DNA from: GCA-2706205 sp964215955
GTDB lineage: Bacteria; Bdellovibrionota; Bacteriovoracia; Bacteriovoracales; Bacteriovoracaceae
Reading direction: 5' to 3'
Length of the DNA stretch: 64,000 nt
Assembly (NCBI GenBank): GCA_964215955.1
Contig: CAXPDR010000041.1
Span: forward strand, 1-64,000
This document shows positions 1 to 7,457 of this stretch, one piece after another; position 1 is the first letter of the stretch; every line of letters begins with the position of its first letter. A model generated the notes under the pieces. The model did no database searches. It saw only the letters and a list, made by a program, of their open reading frames with translations, and was not told where the DNA came from. A program made the translations under genes and the position numbers.

Positions 1-84
1 CAAATAAATTACTATAATCATAGGCGACCACAGTTAGCTCTAAAAAAAATGCCCCCGAGTGAATATCGGAGGCATTTAAATTAA
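1..84 (+). CDS. IS3-family transposase OrfB, C-terminal end (partial)
   Basis: The reading frame is open from the first base and stops with TAA at 82-84. It encodes 27 residues containing YNHRRPQLAL and then MPPSEYRRHLN. This is the usual C-terminal pattern of IS3-family DDE transposases (integrase core), normally of the form YN-x-RPH-x-AL followed by a P-x-EY/F segment. The rest of the gene lies outside the window. Thirteen bases after the stop comes a terminal inverted repeat, which fits the OrfB-to-right-end spacing of IS3 elements. The product would catalyse cut-and-copy transposition with OrfA. Whether the full gene is intact cannot be seen. Too short for ordinary ORF callers. Confidence 0.8.
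   Translation, partial: QINYYNHRRPQLALKKMPPSEYRRHLN
41..75 (-). terminator. Rho-independent terminator antisense to the transposase end
   Basis: Bases 49-58 and 66-75 form a 10-bp stem (one G-T pair) with a 7-nt loop. On the minus strand the stem is followed directly by eight T residues. It would stop leftward transcripts coming from the genes at 141-1531. The hairpin lies inside the transposase coding sequence, so the same bases also encode its last residues. Confidence 0.7.
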
Positions 85-96
85 AGAGCCTTTTTT

Positions 97-120
97 AATC
101 CGTCCCACTTTTGGGGTACA
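97..120 (-). repeat. IS terminal inverted repeat (right)
   Basis: Read on the minus strand inward from base 120 it begins TGTACCCCAAAAGTGGGACG. IS3-family ends typically start TGT/TGA followed by C-rich then GGAC-type blocks, and this fits. The partner repeat is outside the window. Confidence 0.65.
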
Positions 121-140
121 GATCATAAAGCGGGCTTTTT

Positions 141-722
141 TTATATCATATCTTCGCCAGGTTGCTTTCCAATTGGAACTTTTAAATCTTTTGAAGGCTT
201 AGGTCTTTTCTTATTTGAATCCATTATTTTTTTAACTTTACCATTAGGTACTAAACTAATTTTGAGTCCCTTACCTGCAGCCACAGGAGCTTTTGCACTG
301 TAACCTTGAGGTATAGCAATAGAACGACTAAAGCTACTACTAGAAAAACTCGTGGAGCCGTTTTCCTCAATTTTCGTTTTCATATCCGATTTAATTGTAA
401 TCATTCCATTATCTGTTTTTATATCAAGAGAAATATTTTCAGACTTAGGAGTAATGATAATTGAGATACTTCCATCATCTTCATATTTTTCTTCGATCTC
501 AACGTTTGTTCCACCACCTTTGAAAGACTTCATTGAGTCAAATGGATCAAAGTCGTCTTCAAAAAAATTATCCATGCCAGAAAAATCATCACGAAACATC
601 TTCATCATTTGTTTCATCATTTCTTTTCTCTCTCGCATAAACTGCTCAATCATTTCTTCTCTAGTTTGAGAAAAAGCCAACGTCGAATTTAAAATAAATA
701 ATAGACCTAAAATTAATTTCAT
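141..722 (-). CDS. Secreted alpha-crystallin (Hsp20)-like protein
   Basis: A 193-residue protein with a signal peptide (residues 1-19, hydrophobic, cut near AFS-Q). A Met/Glu/Lys-rich helix follows (about 20-45), then an acidic Phe/Asp-rich patch. The beta-rich stretch at about 80-165 has the order of an alpha-crystallin domain: a DI-x-x-DNGMITIKS strand pair, an F-S-R-S-I-A-I-P element, and a final G-K-G-L-K-I-S-L pattern like the conserved G-x-L. Hsp20 proteins are normally cytoplasmic holdases; here the signal peptide implies an envelope location. It is the second gene of a pair: its ATG overlaps the stop of the upstream gene (ATGA), so translation is probably coupled. A terminator lies downstream at 41-75. 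The chaperone role is inference; the fold assignment is moderately supported. Confidence 0.75.
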   Translation of the reverse strand: MKLILGLLFILNSTLAFSQTREEMIEQFMRERKEMMKQMMKMFRDDFSGMDNFFEDDFDPFDSMKSFKGGGTNVEIEEKYEDDGSISIIITPKSENISLDIKTDNGMITIKSDMKTKIEENGSTSFSSSSFSRSIAIPQGYSAKAPVAAGKGLKISLVPNGKVKKIMDSNKKRPKPSKDLKVPIGKQPGEDMI

Positions 723-1531
723 TTCAATTCACCTTTTTGCCATTTATCAAAATAATCAATTAAAATATCAATACCATCTAAAATTGGAGCGGGCCCAGGT
801 TGTAAGAATATTTCTGGCGCTAATTCAAACACTAAATTATTTTTTATAGCGTTTACTTTATCATACCCTTCTCTTCCTTGAATTTCATTTATTTTTACTT
901 TTTTGCCGCACCAACATCCAAAAATTATATCTGGATTTGATTTTATAATATGCTCATCCTCAACAAACCTTTCTTTAGCCAAAACTCCTCTTGATTTGTC
1001 AGAGTTAATATCGATACCGCCACAAAGCTCAATTAACTCACTCACCCATTGTATAGCAGAAATCTTAGGATCATCCCATTCTTCGAAGTAAATTCTTGGC
1101 CTCTTATGTAAAGTTTTTGCAAACTCTTGAGCTTTTAAAATTTGTTTTCGAAGTCTTTCAAAAAGCTTATTCCCCTCATCATTAGCATCAACTATCCGGC
1201 TAATTAACTGAATATATTTGAAAATGCCTTCTATAGACCTATGATTTGCAATATAAACATCTTGCCCTAATTCAATTAAATCCTTTGCAATATCCTTTTG
1301 GATATCTGAATGCCCAATGATCAGGTCAGGATCTTTTGCTAAAATTTTGTTATAATTACTTGAAGTAAAAAATGAGACCTTTGGAAGAGTTTGAGCTTCG
1401 ACTGGACGCTTCACAAAAGCAGAAACTCCAGCAATCAAGCCCTCTTTTCCTAGAAGGTAGAGTGTCTCGACGGACTCCTCTGTAAGACATATAATTTTAC
1501 TTGGATAATTGTAATTTAAATCAGGTTTCAT
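719..1531 (-). CDS. BtuF/FhuD-type substrate-binding protein without signal peptide
   Basis: 270 residues resembling the Fe3+-siderophore/cobalamin periplasmic-binding domain (PF01497). It starts in the first beta strand (KIICLTEESVETLYLLG), has the mid-protein D-P-D-L-I-I-G strand typical of BtuF-like proteins, a long linking helix around residues 110-135, and a second lobe with N-P-D-I-I-F-G-C-W. No signal peptide or lipobox is visible at this ATG and no in-frame upstream extension was found before the divergent dsbD-like gene at 1567. No ABC permease or ATPase gene is nearby. Stand-alone members of this family often sit near unrelated genes and are annotated as cobalamin-binding proteins. 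The ligand is unknown. First gene of a coupled pair with the crystallin-like gene. Confidence 0.8.
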   Translation of the reverse strand: MKPDLNYNYPSKIICLTEESVETLYLLGKEGLIAGVSAFVKRPVEAQTLPKVSFFTSSNYNKILAKDPDLIIGHSDIQKDIAKDLIELGQDVYIANHRSIEGIFKYIQLISRIVDANDEGNKLFERLRKQILKAQEFAKTLHKRPRIYFEEWDDPKISAIQWVSELIELCGGIDINSDKSRGVLAKERFVEDEHIIKSNPDIIFGCWCGKKVKINEIQGREGYDKVNAIKNNLVFELAPEIFLQPGPAPILDGIDILIDYFDKWQKGELK

Positions 1532-1566
1532 GCACTCATTATAAGAGTTTAATTTAGGAGTTAAAA

Positions 1567-3717
1567 GTGCAGATAAAAAAATATTTTAGTCTATTAGTTG
1601 GATTTCTCTTTTTCAATATTGCCCATGCCCAACAACAATACGTTGACATGGGTGCTAAGGCGCTTCAAATTAATGGTAAAAATATACTGGCCGTAACTTT
1701 TTCTAATACTAAAGATTGGCATACCTATTGGAAAAATCCAGGAGATGCAGGACTAGAAATTAAATTAAAAATATTCAAGGATGATCAAAAGACCGATTTA
1801 AGAGATTATCCCTGGCCTGCCCCAAAAAGATATATTGAACAGGGTAATATGTGGGCATTTGGATATTCTAACAAGTATGCTCTTTTTTATGATCTAACTG
1901 ATGAATTTAAAAATTCTAAGTTGCAAATTATTGGTGAGTGGCTTGTTTGTAAGGATATATGTATCCCTGGAACTCGAACAGTTGAGTTAAATGTTGATAA
2001 CAATCTTAATGGAGAAATAAATCCTATAATTTCTGCTTCTGAGCTGGAAACGAGATTTAATAAACTTCCAGCTCCCACTTCAAGTAAAAATATAAATATC
2101 TTTCTTACAAAAGTTGAAAACGAAGATAAATTGGCGTTGTATTATATAATTGAGAATGCTGATTTTTCTAAGATTGATAAAAAAACTAATATTTTAACAC
2201 CTTATTTAAGACCCCTATTCGATTATAAACACGAAGAAGTGTTTTTAGATACTAAAACGAATACCATTTATGGAAGAATGTTCTTAGACTGGGATGGTGT
2301 ATATGAAGAACCTCCAATAGCACTTCCAAGTGATGGTATATTTAAAGAGCCAATCACAGCAAAGTACCTACTTCATTACCCAAAAGATGACAAAGTTAAA
2401 ATCATCTCTCATACGTTTAATGAATTTACCTTAACAGGAAATAAGGAGTTAAGCACTCAATTAAACTCTTATCAAAAGCTTGGAGAAAAAAATACGACGA
2501 CAGTATCAAGTAAAAATGAGAAGTCGGTATTATACTTTATCCTATTTGCATTCCTAGGCGGTTTAATTTTAAATCTCATGCCTTGTGTCCTACCTGTAAT
2601 ATCTTTAAAACTATTTGGCCTTATTGTTCATAGTAACGAATCAAAAGGACAGATCTTGAAACATAACCTTGCTTATACAGCTGGAGTTTTGATGTCTTTT
2701 TTAGTCTTAGCACTGGTTGTTTTAGGGTTAAAATCAAGTGGAGACCAAATTGGCTGGGGTTTTCAACTACAATCTCCTATTTTTGTTCTAATTATGCTTT
2801 TAGTGATATTTGTCATGGCCTTAAATATGCTAGGACTATTTGAATTTGTTACACCAGGTGGTAAGACCTTAGGAAATGCAGAAATTAAAAAAGGTGTTGG
2901 AGCAGACTTTGTAAATGGAGTCTTAGCTACTATTTTATCCACACCATGTTCTGCACCCTTTTTAGGCACTGCTTTAACTTTTGCCTTTACTACAAGTTAT
3001 TTAAATATCTTTTTAATTTTCATATCAGTTGGCCTAGGCCTTTCTTTTCCATTTATCCTCACAGGATTTTTTCCTTCACTAATTAAATTTTTACCAAAAC
3101 CTGGTCTTTGGATGGATAAACTCAAAAAGTTTTTAGGATTAAGCTTAATTCTAACTGCAGTTTGGCTTTATGATGTATTCTTTGCCATTGTCGACCATGG
3201 CTTTGTTGGAATATATTTTAATACTTTATTGGCCACTTTATTTTTTGCTTTCTATTTTAGAAAAAATATTTCAAAGAAACTCATCTGGAATGTATTAGTA
3301 TTTGCACTTCCACTTTATTTCACAGTTAAAGTCATCAATTTTTCAAAGTCAAATCCAGCAAGTGTGGGATCAGCGAAATCAATGGCAGGATTGGAATGGA
3401 AGAAATGGACTTCGGCTAAGATGCAAGAACAACCAGGTAAATATCGGTTTATGAACTTTACAGCAAGTTGGTGCTTAACTTGTAAGGTTAATAAAAAGGT
3501 GGTTTTAAGTTCAAGTGATTTTAAAGATCTTGTTAAAGATAAAAACATCGAACTTATTGAAGCAGACTGGACAAAGCGAGATGATCATATCACCCAGTTT
3601 CTAATGAAGTATAATGTAGTGGGTGTTCCTGCTTATTTTATCCAAAAGCCAAATGGAGAAATTATTCATCTTGGTGAAACAATAAGTGTTGGTAAGATAG
3701 AGAAAAATATTAAATAA
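1567..3717 (+). CDS. dsbD: Thiol:disulfide interchange protein DsbD/ScsB-type
   Basis: 716 residues. It has a signal peptide (1-21, ending IAHA-Q), a periplasmic N-terminal domain of the ScsB/DsbD-alpha kind (about 25-310), a membrane domain of roughly eight helices (about 318-600), and a C-terminal thioredoxin fold with W635-C636-L-T-C639. The membrane domain carries the two conserved cysteines in N-L-M-P-C-V-L-P and S-T-P-C-S-A-P-F. Family role: moves electrons from cytoplasmic thioredoxin across the inner membrane to periplasmic disulfide isomerases or cytochrome-c maturation proteins. It starts at GTG 1567, preceded by AGGAG at 1556-1560 with 6-nt spacing. Divergent from the 719-1531 gene, with only 35 bases between them, so promoters overlap. 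The N-terminal domain is longer than in E. coli DsbD, favouring a ScsB-like protein. Confidence 0.9.
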   Translation: MQIKKYFSLLVGFLFFNIAHAQQQYVDMGAKALQINGKNILAVTFSNTKDWHTYWKNPGDAGLEIKLKIFKDDQKTDLRDYPWPAPKRYIEQGNMWAFGYSNKYALFYDLTDEFKNSKLQIIGEWLVCKDICIPGTRTVELNVDNNLNGEINPIISASELETRFNKLPAPTSSKNINIFLTKVENEDKLALYYIIENADFSKIDKKTNILTPYLRPLFDYKHEEVFLDTKTNTIYGRMFLDWDGVYEEPPIALPSDGIFKEPITAKYLLHYPKDDKVKIISHTFNEFTLTGNKELSTQLNSYQKLGEKNTTTVSSKNEKSVLYFILFAFLGGLILNLMPCVLPVISLKLFGLIVHSNESKGQILKHNLAYTAGVLMSFLVLALVVLGLKSSGDQIGWGFQLQSPIFVLIMLLVIFVMALNMLGLFEFVTPGGKTLGNAEIKKGVGADFVNGVLATILSTPCSAPFLGTALTFAFTTSYLNIFLIFISVGLGLSFPFILTGFFPSLIKFLPKPGLWMDKLKKFLGLSLILTAVWLYDVFFAIVDHGFVGIYFNTLLATLFFAFYFRKNISKKLIWNVLVFALPLYFTVKVINFSKSNPASVGSAKSMAGLEWKKWTSAKMQEQPGKYRFMNFTASWCLTCKVNKKVVLSSSDFKDLVKDKNIELIEADWTKRDDHITQFLMKYNVVGVPAYFIQKPNGEIIHLGETISVGKIEKNIK

Positions 3718-3737
3718 ATAGGGAGCCTATAGCTCCC
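3708..3737. terminator. Terminator hairpin between convergent genes
   Basis: GGGAGC (3721-3726) pairs with GCTCCC (3732-3737) around a 5-nt loop. On the minus strand it is followed by TATTTATTTAAT, so it best serves the 3742-5109 gene. On the plus strand it follows the dsbD stop by three bases but lacks a T run. Confidence 0.65.
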
Positions 3738-3741
3738 TCAC

Positions 3742-5109
3742 TCACTTTGGAATTTGATTTTTAAGTGTTAAGTTTTCAAGACCATTATTACTGTCTATAT
3801 CAAAAATTTGATAGATAAATGGGTAAAAATAGTAGTCTTGATTCTCATTAATTAGACTATATAATAAATTAAAATTCACATCATGACTAAATATGCTTTT
3901 TTCTATCTCAGTCATGATAAATTCAAAATATTTTGTCATTTCTAAACTTCGATCGAATGCTCCCTCTCTTTGAACTGCATCTTGATAATTCCACAAAAAA
4001 GAATGTTTCAAATTATCATTAAAGTACTTTATTGGGATTTCCGTATTACCTCTTATTATGTACAAAGCCTTTTGGTAAAAATTATTCCATTTAGGATTAT
4101 CAAATCTTTCTTTCATACCTTTTACTGCATTTATGAATTGATTTATATTTGCTCCAGAATATTCGTATCCTTCGCCTGAAAGAAGTTGCTTATATTCAGA
4201 TATCAATTGAACGATTGCCTCATCCTTATATGCTTTATCCATAAACTTTAAAAATTCGTTTAAATATTCTTTACTAAAATTTGAAAAAATTTCCATTGTT
4301 TTAGAGTTCTGGTAAAAAGCATATGGAACTCCATTTCCAGTGAATTCTGATTTAAAAAAGCCTAAATTATAACCAAGCTTTGATACACTTCCTTCGGTGA
4401 CTCCACTTGAGTATGAGATAAAAGCACTTACCATTTTCCTGGTAGAACTAGATTCTTCTTCATTATTAAAAAATCTTGCATACGCATAAATTAGTTCATG
4501 TAAAACTAATGTAGCCTTTGATTGTTTAGAATGTTTTGAATGATTAAACAGCCTTTCATCAATATGGACTTCAAAATAGCCATTAATACTTACTTGCCCT
4601 GCCATCGTTGATATTACACAGTGATCTTGTGGAAGTGTTACGGTCCCTAAATCATTTTGGTATTTGATAGCTGCTTCATGAAAAATAAAGCTACTTTCTG
4701 GAACCATAATCTGTGTTTTTTTAACAAGCTGATTCATACTATCAACTTTCCCTATAAATCTTCTCCCAAGACGATCTAGATAATCGTAAAAGCCCTCATT
4801 TTCTTCTATAGATACTATTTCAGGAGCTTTTGCAGATAATCCTCTTTTCTTTTTTGCTTCATATAAATCAAACATTTCAATTGATTTTATAAAAGGCAGT
4901 AAACTATTTGGTATAGTATTATTATTTTGTTCAACCCATTTTTTAAAATTGAGAGTTCGACCTCCGATCTCGATTTCCTCTTGAATAAAACAGACAAGAG
5001 CATTTCCTCCGCCAGACCCCCATTCTCCTTGAATACTCTTCTCATCAAGTATTTTTCCTTGAGCCAATTGATTAAAAAGTAATAAGGTCAAAGCAACAAC
5101 AAATCTCAT
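3742..5109 (-). CDS. Secreted protein with HELIY (HExxY-type) motif, unknown function
   Basis: 455 residues with a signal peptide (about 1-18, ending LAQG). After it comes a W-G-S-G-G-G-N-A-L-V-C segment, then a short F-D-L-Y-E-A motif at about 80-85 and L-V-L-H-E-L-I-Y-A-Y-A-R at 201-212. I recognise this combination (glycine-rich start, DLYEA, then a helix with HExxxAxAR) as a recurrent type of secreted protein in Bdellovibrio-like bacteria, but it has no defined function. The HE pair resembles a metallopeptidase helix, yet the second histidine is replaced by tyrosine, so activity is uncertain. The C-terminal half (about 215-455) is helical with no motif I know. Divergent from the regulator at 5235. 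Confidence 0.75.
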   Translation of the reverse strand: MRFVVALTLLLFNQLAQGKILDEKSIQGEWGSGGGNALVCFIQEEIEIGGRTLNFKKWVEQNNNTIPNSLLPFIKSIEMFDLYEAKKKRGLSAKAPEIVSIEENEGFYDYLDRLGRRFIGKVDSMNQLVKKTQIMVPESSFIFHEAAIKYQNDLGTVTLPQDHCVISTMAGQVSINGYFEVHIDERLFNHSKHSKQSKATLVLHELIYAYARFFNNEEESSSTRKMVSAFISYSSGVTEGSVSKLGYNLGFFKSEFTGNGVPYAFYQNSKTMEIFSNFSKEYLNEFLKFMDKAYKDEAIVQLISEYKQLLSGEGYEYSGANINQFINAVKGMKERFDNPKWNNFYQKALYIIRGNTEIPIKYFNDNLKHSFLWNYQDAVQREGAFDRSLEMTKYFEFIMTEIEKSIFSHDVNFNLLYSLINENQDYYFYPFIYQIFDIDSNNGLENLTLKNQIPK

Positions 5110-5234
5110 AAACTCTCCTCAGTTCTTCATTTATATCTAAATCCAATTTAAATTAATAGTAGACGCAGGTAAATTAATTAGATATTAACTAATCGTTCCT
5201 AGTTCACTAACAGGAAACAACGAAGGGTAAAGTA

Positions 5235-6053
5235 TTGAAAATATATGAATTTTCAAATTATAAAAGTTTTTTAAAAGAGTATATTGAAGTTCGTAAATCT
5301 ATTGGGTCTCCATTAACTTATCAAGAAATTGCTTCAAAACTTAGAATTCAAAAATCTTATCTATCAAAAGTTTTAAATGGAGATGCCAACTTAAATCGCG
5401 ACCAAGCTTTTCTTTTAGCTGAATACATTAACCTAAAACCTGATGAGCTTATTTTTCTTAACCTTCTCATTGATTATGAGAGATCTGGATTAGAAGAAAA
5501 TCGAGCATATTTATCAAAGCAAATTAAAAATATTCAAAACGAAAAAACTCAATCTGTAGATTATCTTGAAAAGCAAGTTTCAAATTTATCAAGTAATGAA
5601 ATTCAAGAATATTATCTTCTTGCTGAGACTCAACTTATTCACTTATCTTTATCCATACCAAAATACCAAAGAGACCCACGTTCACTTATAAACGATCTTA
5701 GAATTAATGAGCAGACTTTAAATAGTTCAATAGACTTACTTGAAAGGTTAAACTTTATTGAAATTAAAAATAAAATTATTAAATTAAAGAAATCCAACCT
5801 TCACTTATCTCCTAATTCACCATTTTTCTACCAATGGCAAACTCAGTTTAAACAAAAATCAATAGAATGGAATAAATCTCTTAATCCTGAAGATAAATAT
5901 AATTTCATTGCAAGCTTTACTGGGGAAGCTAAAGATAAAGAGAATATAAGAATAGAGTTTATGAAGTTTCTTAAAAAAGTCGAAAAGATTGTATCGAAGT
6001 CTAAAAGTAATGAACTATATCAACTCAATTTTGATTTATTTAAATGGCTATAA
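5235..6053 (+). CDS. TIGR02147-family HTH protein (DUF4423)
   Basis: 272 residues. The N-terminus Y-E-F-S-N-Y-K-S-F-L-K-E-Y followed by a helix-turn-helix (about 25-60, T-Y-Q-E-I-A-S-K-L...S-Y-L-S-K-V-L-N-G) is the hallmark of TIGR02147 proteins, a family concentrated in Fibrobacter and Bdellovibrio relatives. The C-terminal part (about 100-272) is the DUF4423-like winged-helix region. A DNA-binding regulatory role is inferred from the HTH. The start is TTG at 5235 with GAAGGG at 5222-5227 as ribosome-binding site. It is divergent from the secreted HELIY gene, so it may control that gene; no operator can be proven in the 125-bp gap. Confidence 0.85.
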   Translation: MKIYEFSNYKSFLKEYIEVRKSIGSPLTYQEIASKLRIQKSYLSKVLNGDANLNRDQAFLLAEYINLKPDELIFLNLLIDYERSGLEENRAYLSKQIKNIQNEKTQSVDYLEKQVSNLSSNEIQEYYLLAETQLIHLSLSIPKYQRDPRSLINDLRINEQTLNSSIDLLERLNFIEIKNKIIKLKKSNLHLSPNSPFFYQWQTQFKQKSIEWNKSLNPEDKYNFIASFTGEAKDKENIRIEFMKFLKKVEKIVSKSKSNELYQLNFDLFKWL

Positions 6054-6057
6054 AACC

Positions 6058-7086
6058 CTACTCAATCGCATTAATTGGAAGTTCCATTAAATGTTTTAAC
6101 ACTTCTTTAGGATCTACGTTATTGTATAAAATTTGATAAATTCCATCAAAAAGTGGAGCCCTAATTTTATATTTTTGAGCTAAATTATAAGCAGCTTTTG
6201 TGGTTTTATACCCCTCAACAACCGAGCGCTGAGAATTAATAATCTCTTCCGGAGACTTTCCACTTTTTGCAATATCAAGTCCAAAGGTCTTATTTCTAGA
6301 AAGTGAAGAAGTCGTTGTAAGTATCAAGTCCCCCATTCCTGCAAAAGAGTAAAATGTTTCAGGTCTAGCGTTAAACACTTTTCCAAAACGTAACATCTCA
6401 TTAATCCCACGAGTGATCATTGCTGCTCTGGTATTATGATTGTATCCAAGACCTTCTAAAATTCCGCCAGCAATAGCCAAGATATTCTTTAAAGCTCCAC
6501 CAAGTAAAACACCTTTGATATCATAAGTTGGCATACACTTAAAATAATCAGTGTTCATCATCTCACAGACTTTTAAAAGAGTATCAGGTGTTTTTCCAGC
6601 TAAAGAAACAAGAGTGACCTGCTTATCAACAATTTCTTTCGCAAAGGATGGCCCTGATAAATACGTAATATAATCAAGATACTGTGGAAAATGATCTTGA
6701 AATAAGTCATCAGACATTTCTAAAGTCTCCGGATCAATACCTTTTGAGATCGATACGAAAGGTATCCCTTGCTTAAAATAGTCTTCAATTTCTTTTTTAT
6801 TTTGGGTATAAAAAGGATTTATAGCACTAGTGGGTAATCCATTAACTACCAATTCAACTTTACTATTTCCTACAATCGAATGAAGTTCCCCCCAAGACAT
6901 AGCGGGGATAATATTAGAAGCTAATTTTTGTCCAGGTAAATAAACAGAGTTTTCACCTTGCTTTATTGAGTCATATATATCTTGGGATCTAACCTTAACA
7001 ATGACCTTTTTAAAGTTTTCTGAAAGCACAGATGCGATAGATGTACCGAATGCACCTGCCCCCATCACGATGGCAAAGTCTTTCAT
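6058..7086 (-). CDS. gpsA: Glycerol-3-phosphate dehydrogenase [NAD(P)+]
   Basis: 342 residues, the normal GpsA length. The N-terminal Rossmann motif G-A-G-A-F-G-T-S-I-A is at 9-18. The family signature around the catalytic lysine (G-G-A-L-K-N-I-L-A-I-A-G-G, then G-L-G-Y-N-H-N-T-R-A-A) is intact. It reduces dihydroxyacetone phosphate to sn-glycerol-3-phosphate for phospholipid synthesis in the cytoplasm. Nineteen bases after the DUF493 gene's stop on the same strand, so the two are probably co-transcribed. Convergent with the regulator at 5235-6053, with four bases between them and no obvious terminator. Confidence 0.96.
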   Translation of the reverse strand: MKDFAIVMGAGAFGTSIASVLSENFKKVIVKVRSQDIYDSIKQGENSVYLPGQKLASNIIPAMSWGELHSIVGNSKVELVVNGLPTSAINPFYTQNKKEIEDYFKQGIPFVSISKGIDPETLEMSDDLFQDHFPQYLDYITYLSGPSFAKEIVDKQVTLVSLAGKTPDTLLKVCEMMNTDYFKCMPTYDIKGVLLGGALKNILAIAGGILEGLGYNHNTRAAMITRGINEMLRFGKVFNARPETFYSFAGMGDLILTTTSSLSRNKTFGLDIAKSGKSPEEIINSQRSVVEGYKTTKAAYNLAQKYKIRAPLFDGIYQILYNNVDPKEVLKHLMELPINAIE

Positions 7087-7104
7087 TAAAACCTTCCTTT
7101 TAGG

Positions 7105-7359
7105 TTATAAGGTAATAACTCCTTCAACCTTACTAATTCTTTGGTAAACTTCAATGACTTCATCGGAAGAATTGAGAATTTTTCGACTAGAAATACTGGT
7201 GTATTTTCCATTCTTAGAGAGTTTCTCTACAACTTTATGATCCTCAAGTAACTCTATTACCTGATGTTTGTTATCTGTTTTAGCGATGAACTTGAATTGA
7301 TAATAATCAGGCCAAGTCATTTGTTCGTCCAATAAGCTTTTAAATTTATTGATATCCAT
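7105..7359 (-). CDS. DUF493 (YbeD-like) small protein
   Basis: 84 residues with the ferredoxin-like pattern of DUF493/YbeD. It has a W-P-x-x-Y-x-F-K-F-I start strand, a central S-x-N-G-K-Y-T-S-I-S strand, and the closing Y-Q-R-I-S-K-V-E-G-V-I-T-L, which matches the family ending (x-x-VxGVxxx-L). YbeD-type proteins are ACT-like and of unknown function, sometimes linked to lipoate metabolism in E. coli by gene position. Here it precedes gpsA instead. Confidence 0.85.
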   Translation of the reverse strand: MDINKFKSLLDEQMTWPDYYQFKFIAKTDNKHQVIELLEDHKVVEKLSKNGKYTSISSRKILNSSDEVIEVYQRISKVEGVITL

Positions 7360-7423
7360 AATTATTTATCCCGCTAGGCAAGTTTTGCCTTAAGTACTAT
7401 TTTGCCGATTCCGAAAAGGATAT

Positions 7424-7446
7424 ATAGCACTCCAAGTAAGGAGCTA
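7424..7446 (+). promoter_or_regulatory. Leader hairpin upstream of the 7458 gene
   Basis: ATAG...CTCC pairs with GGAG...CTAT around AAGTAA, with a two-base CA bulge on one side. It lies just before the Shine-Dalgarno AAGGAAG (7449-7455) of the next gene. It could modulate translation or be chance. A second small hairpin (AGGCAA/TTGCCT) is at 7376-7390. Confidence 0.3.
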
Positions 7447-7457
7447 TCAAGGAAGAT

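Larger units (their letters stand above)
1..120 (+). mobile_element. Right end of an IS3-family insertion sequence
   Basis: Three things agree: the transposase C-terminus in frame to base 84, a TG...CA-type terminal repeat ending at base 120, and a change at base 121 to unrelated chromosomal sequence. The left end and most of the element are outside the window, so target duplication and intactness cannot be judged. The bases just after the end are GATCAT; the first 3-4 would be one copy of the target duplication. Confidence 0.7.

Noticed and set aside
84..140. Second terminator formed by AAAGCC and GGCTCTTT around the IS end
   Set aside because: The stem needs a bulge and a long loop; the hairpin at 41-75 explains termination better.
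1532..1566. Cobalamin riboswitch before the binding-protein or dsbD-like gene
   Set aside because: The gap is only 35 bases and has none of the B12-box sequence.
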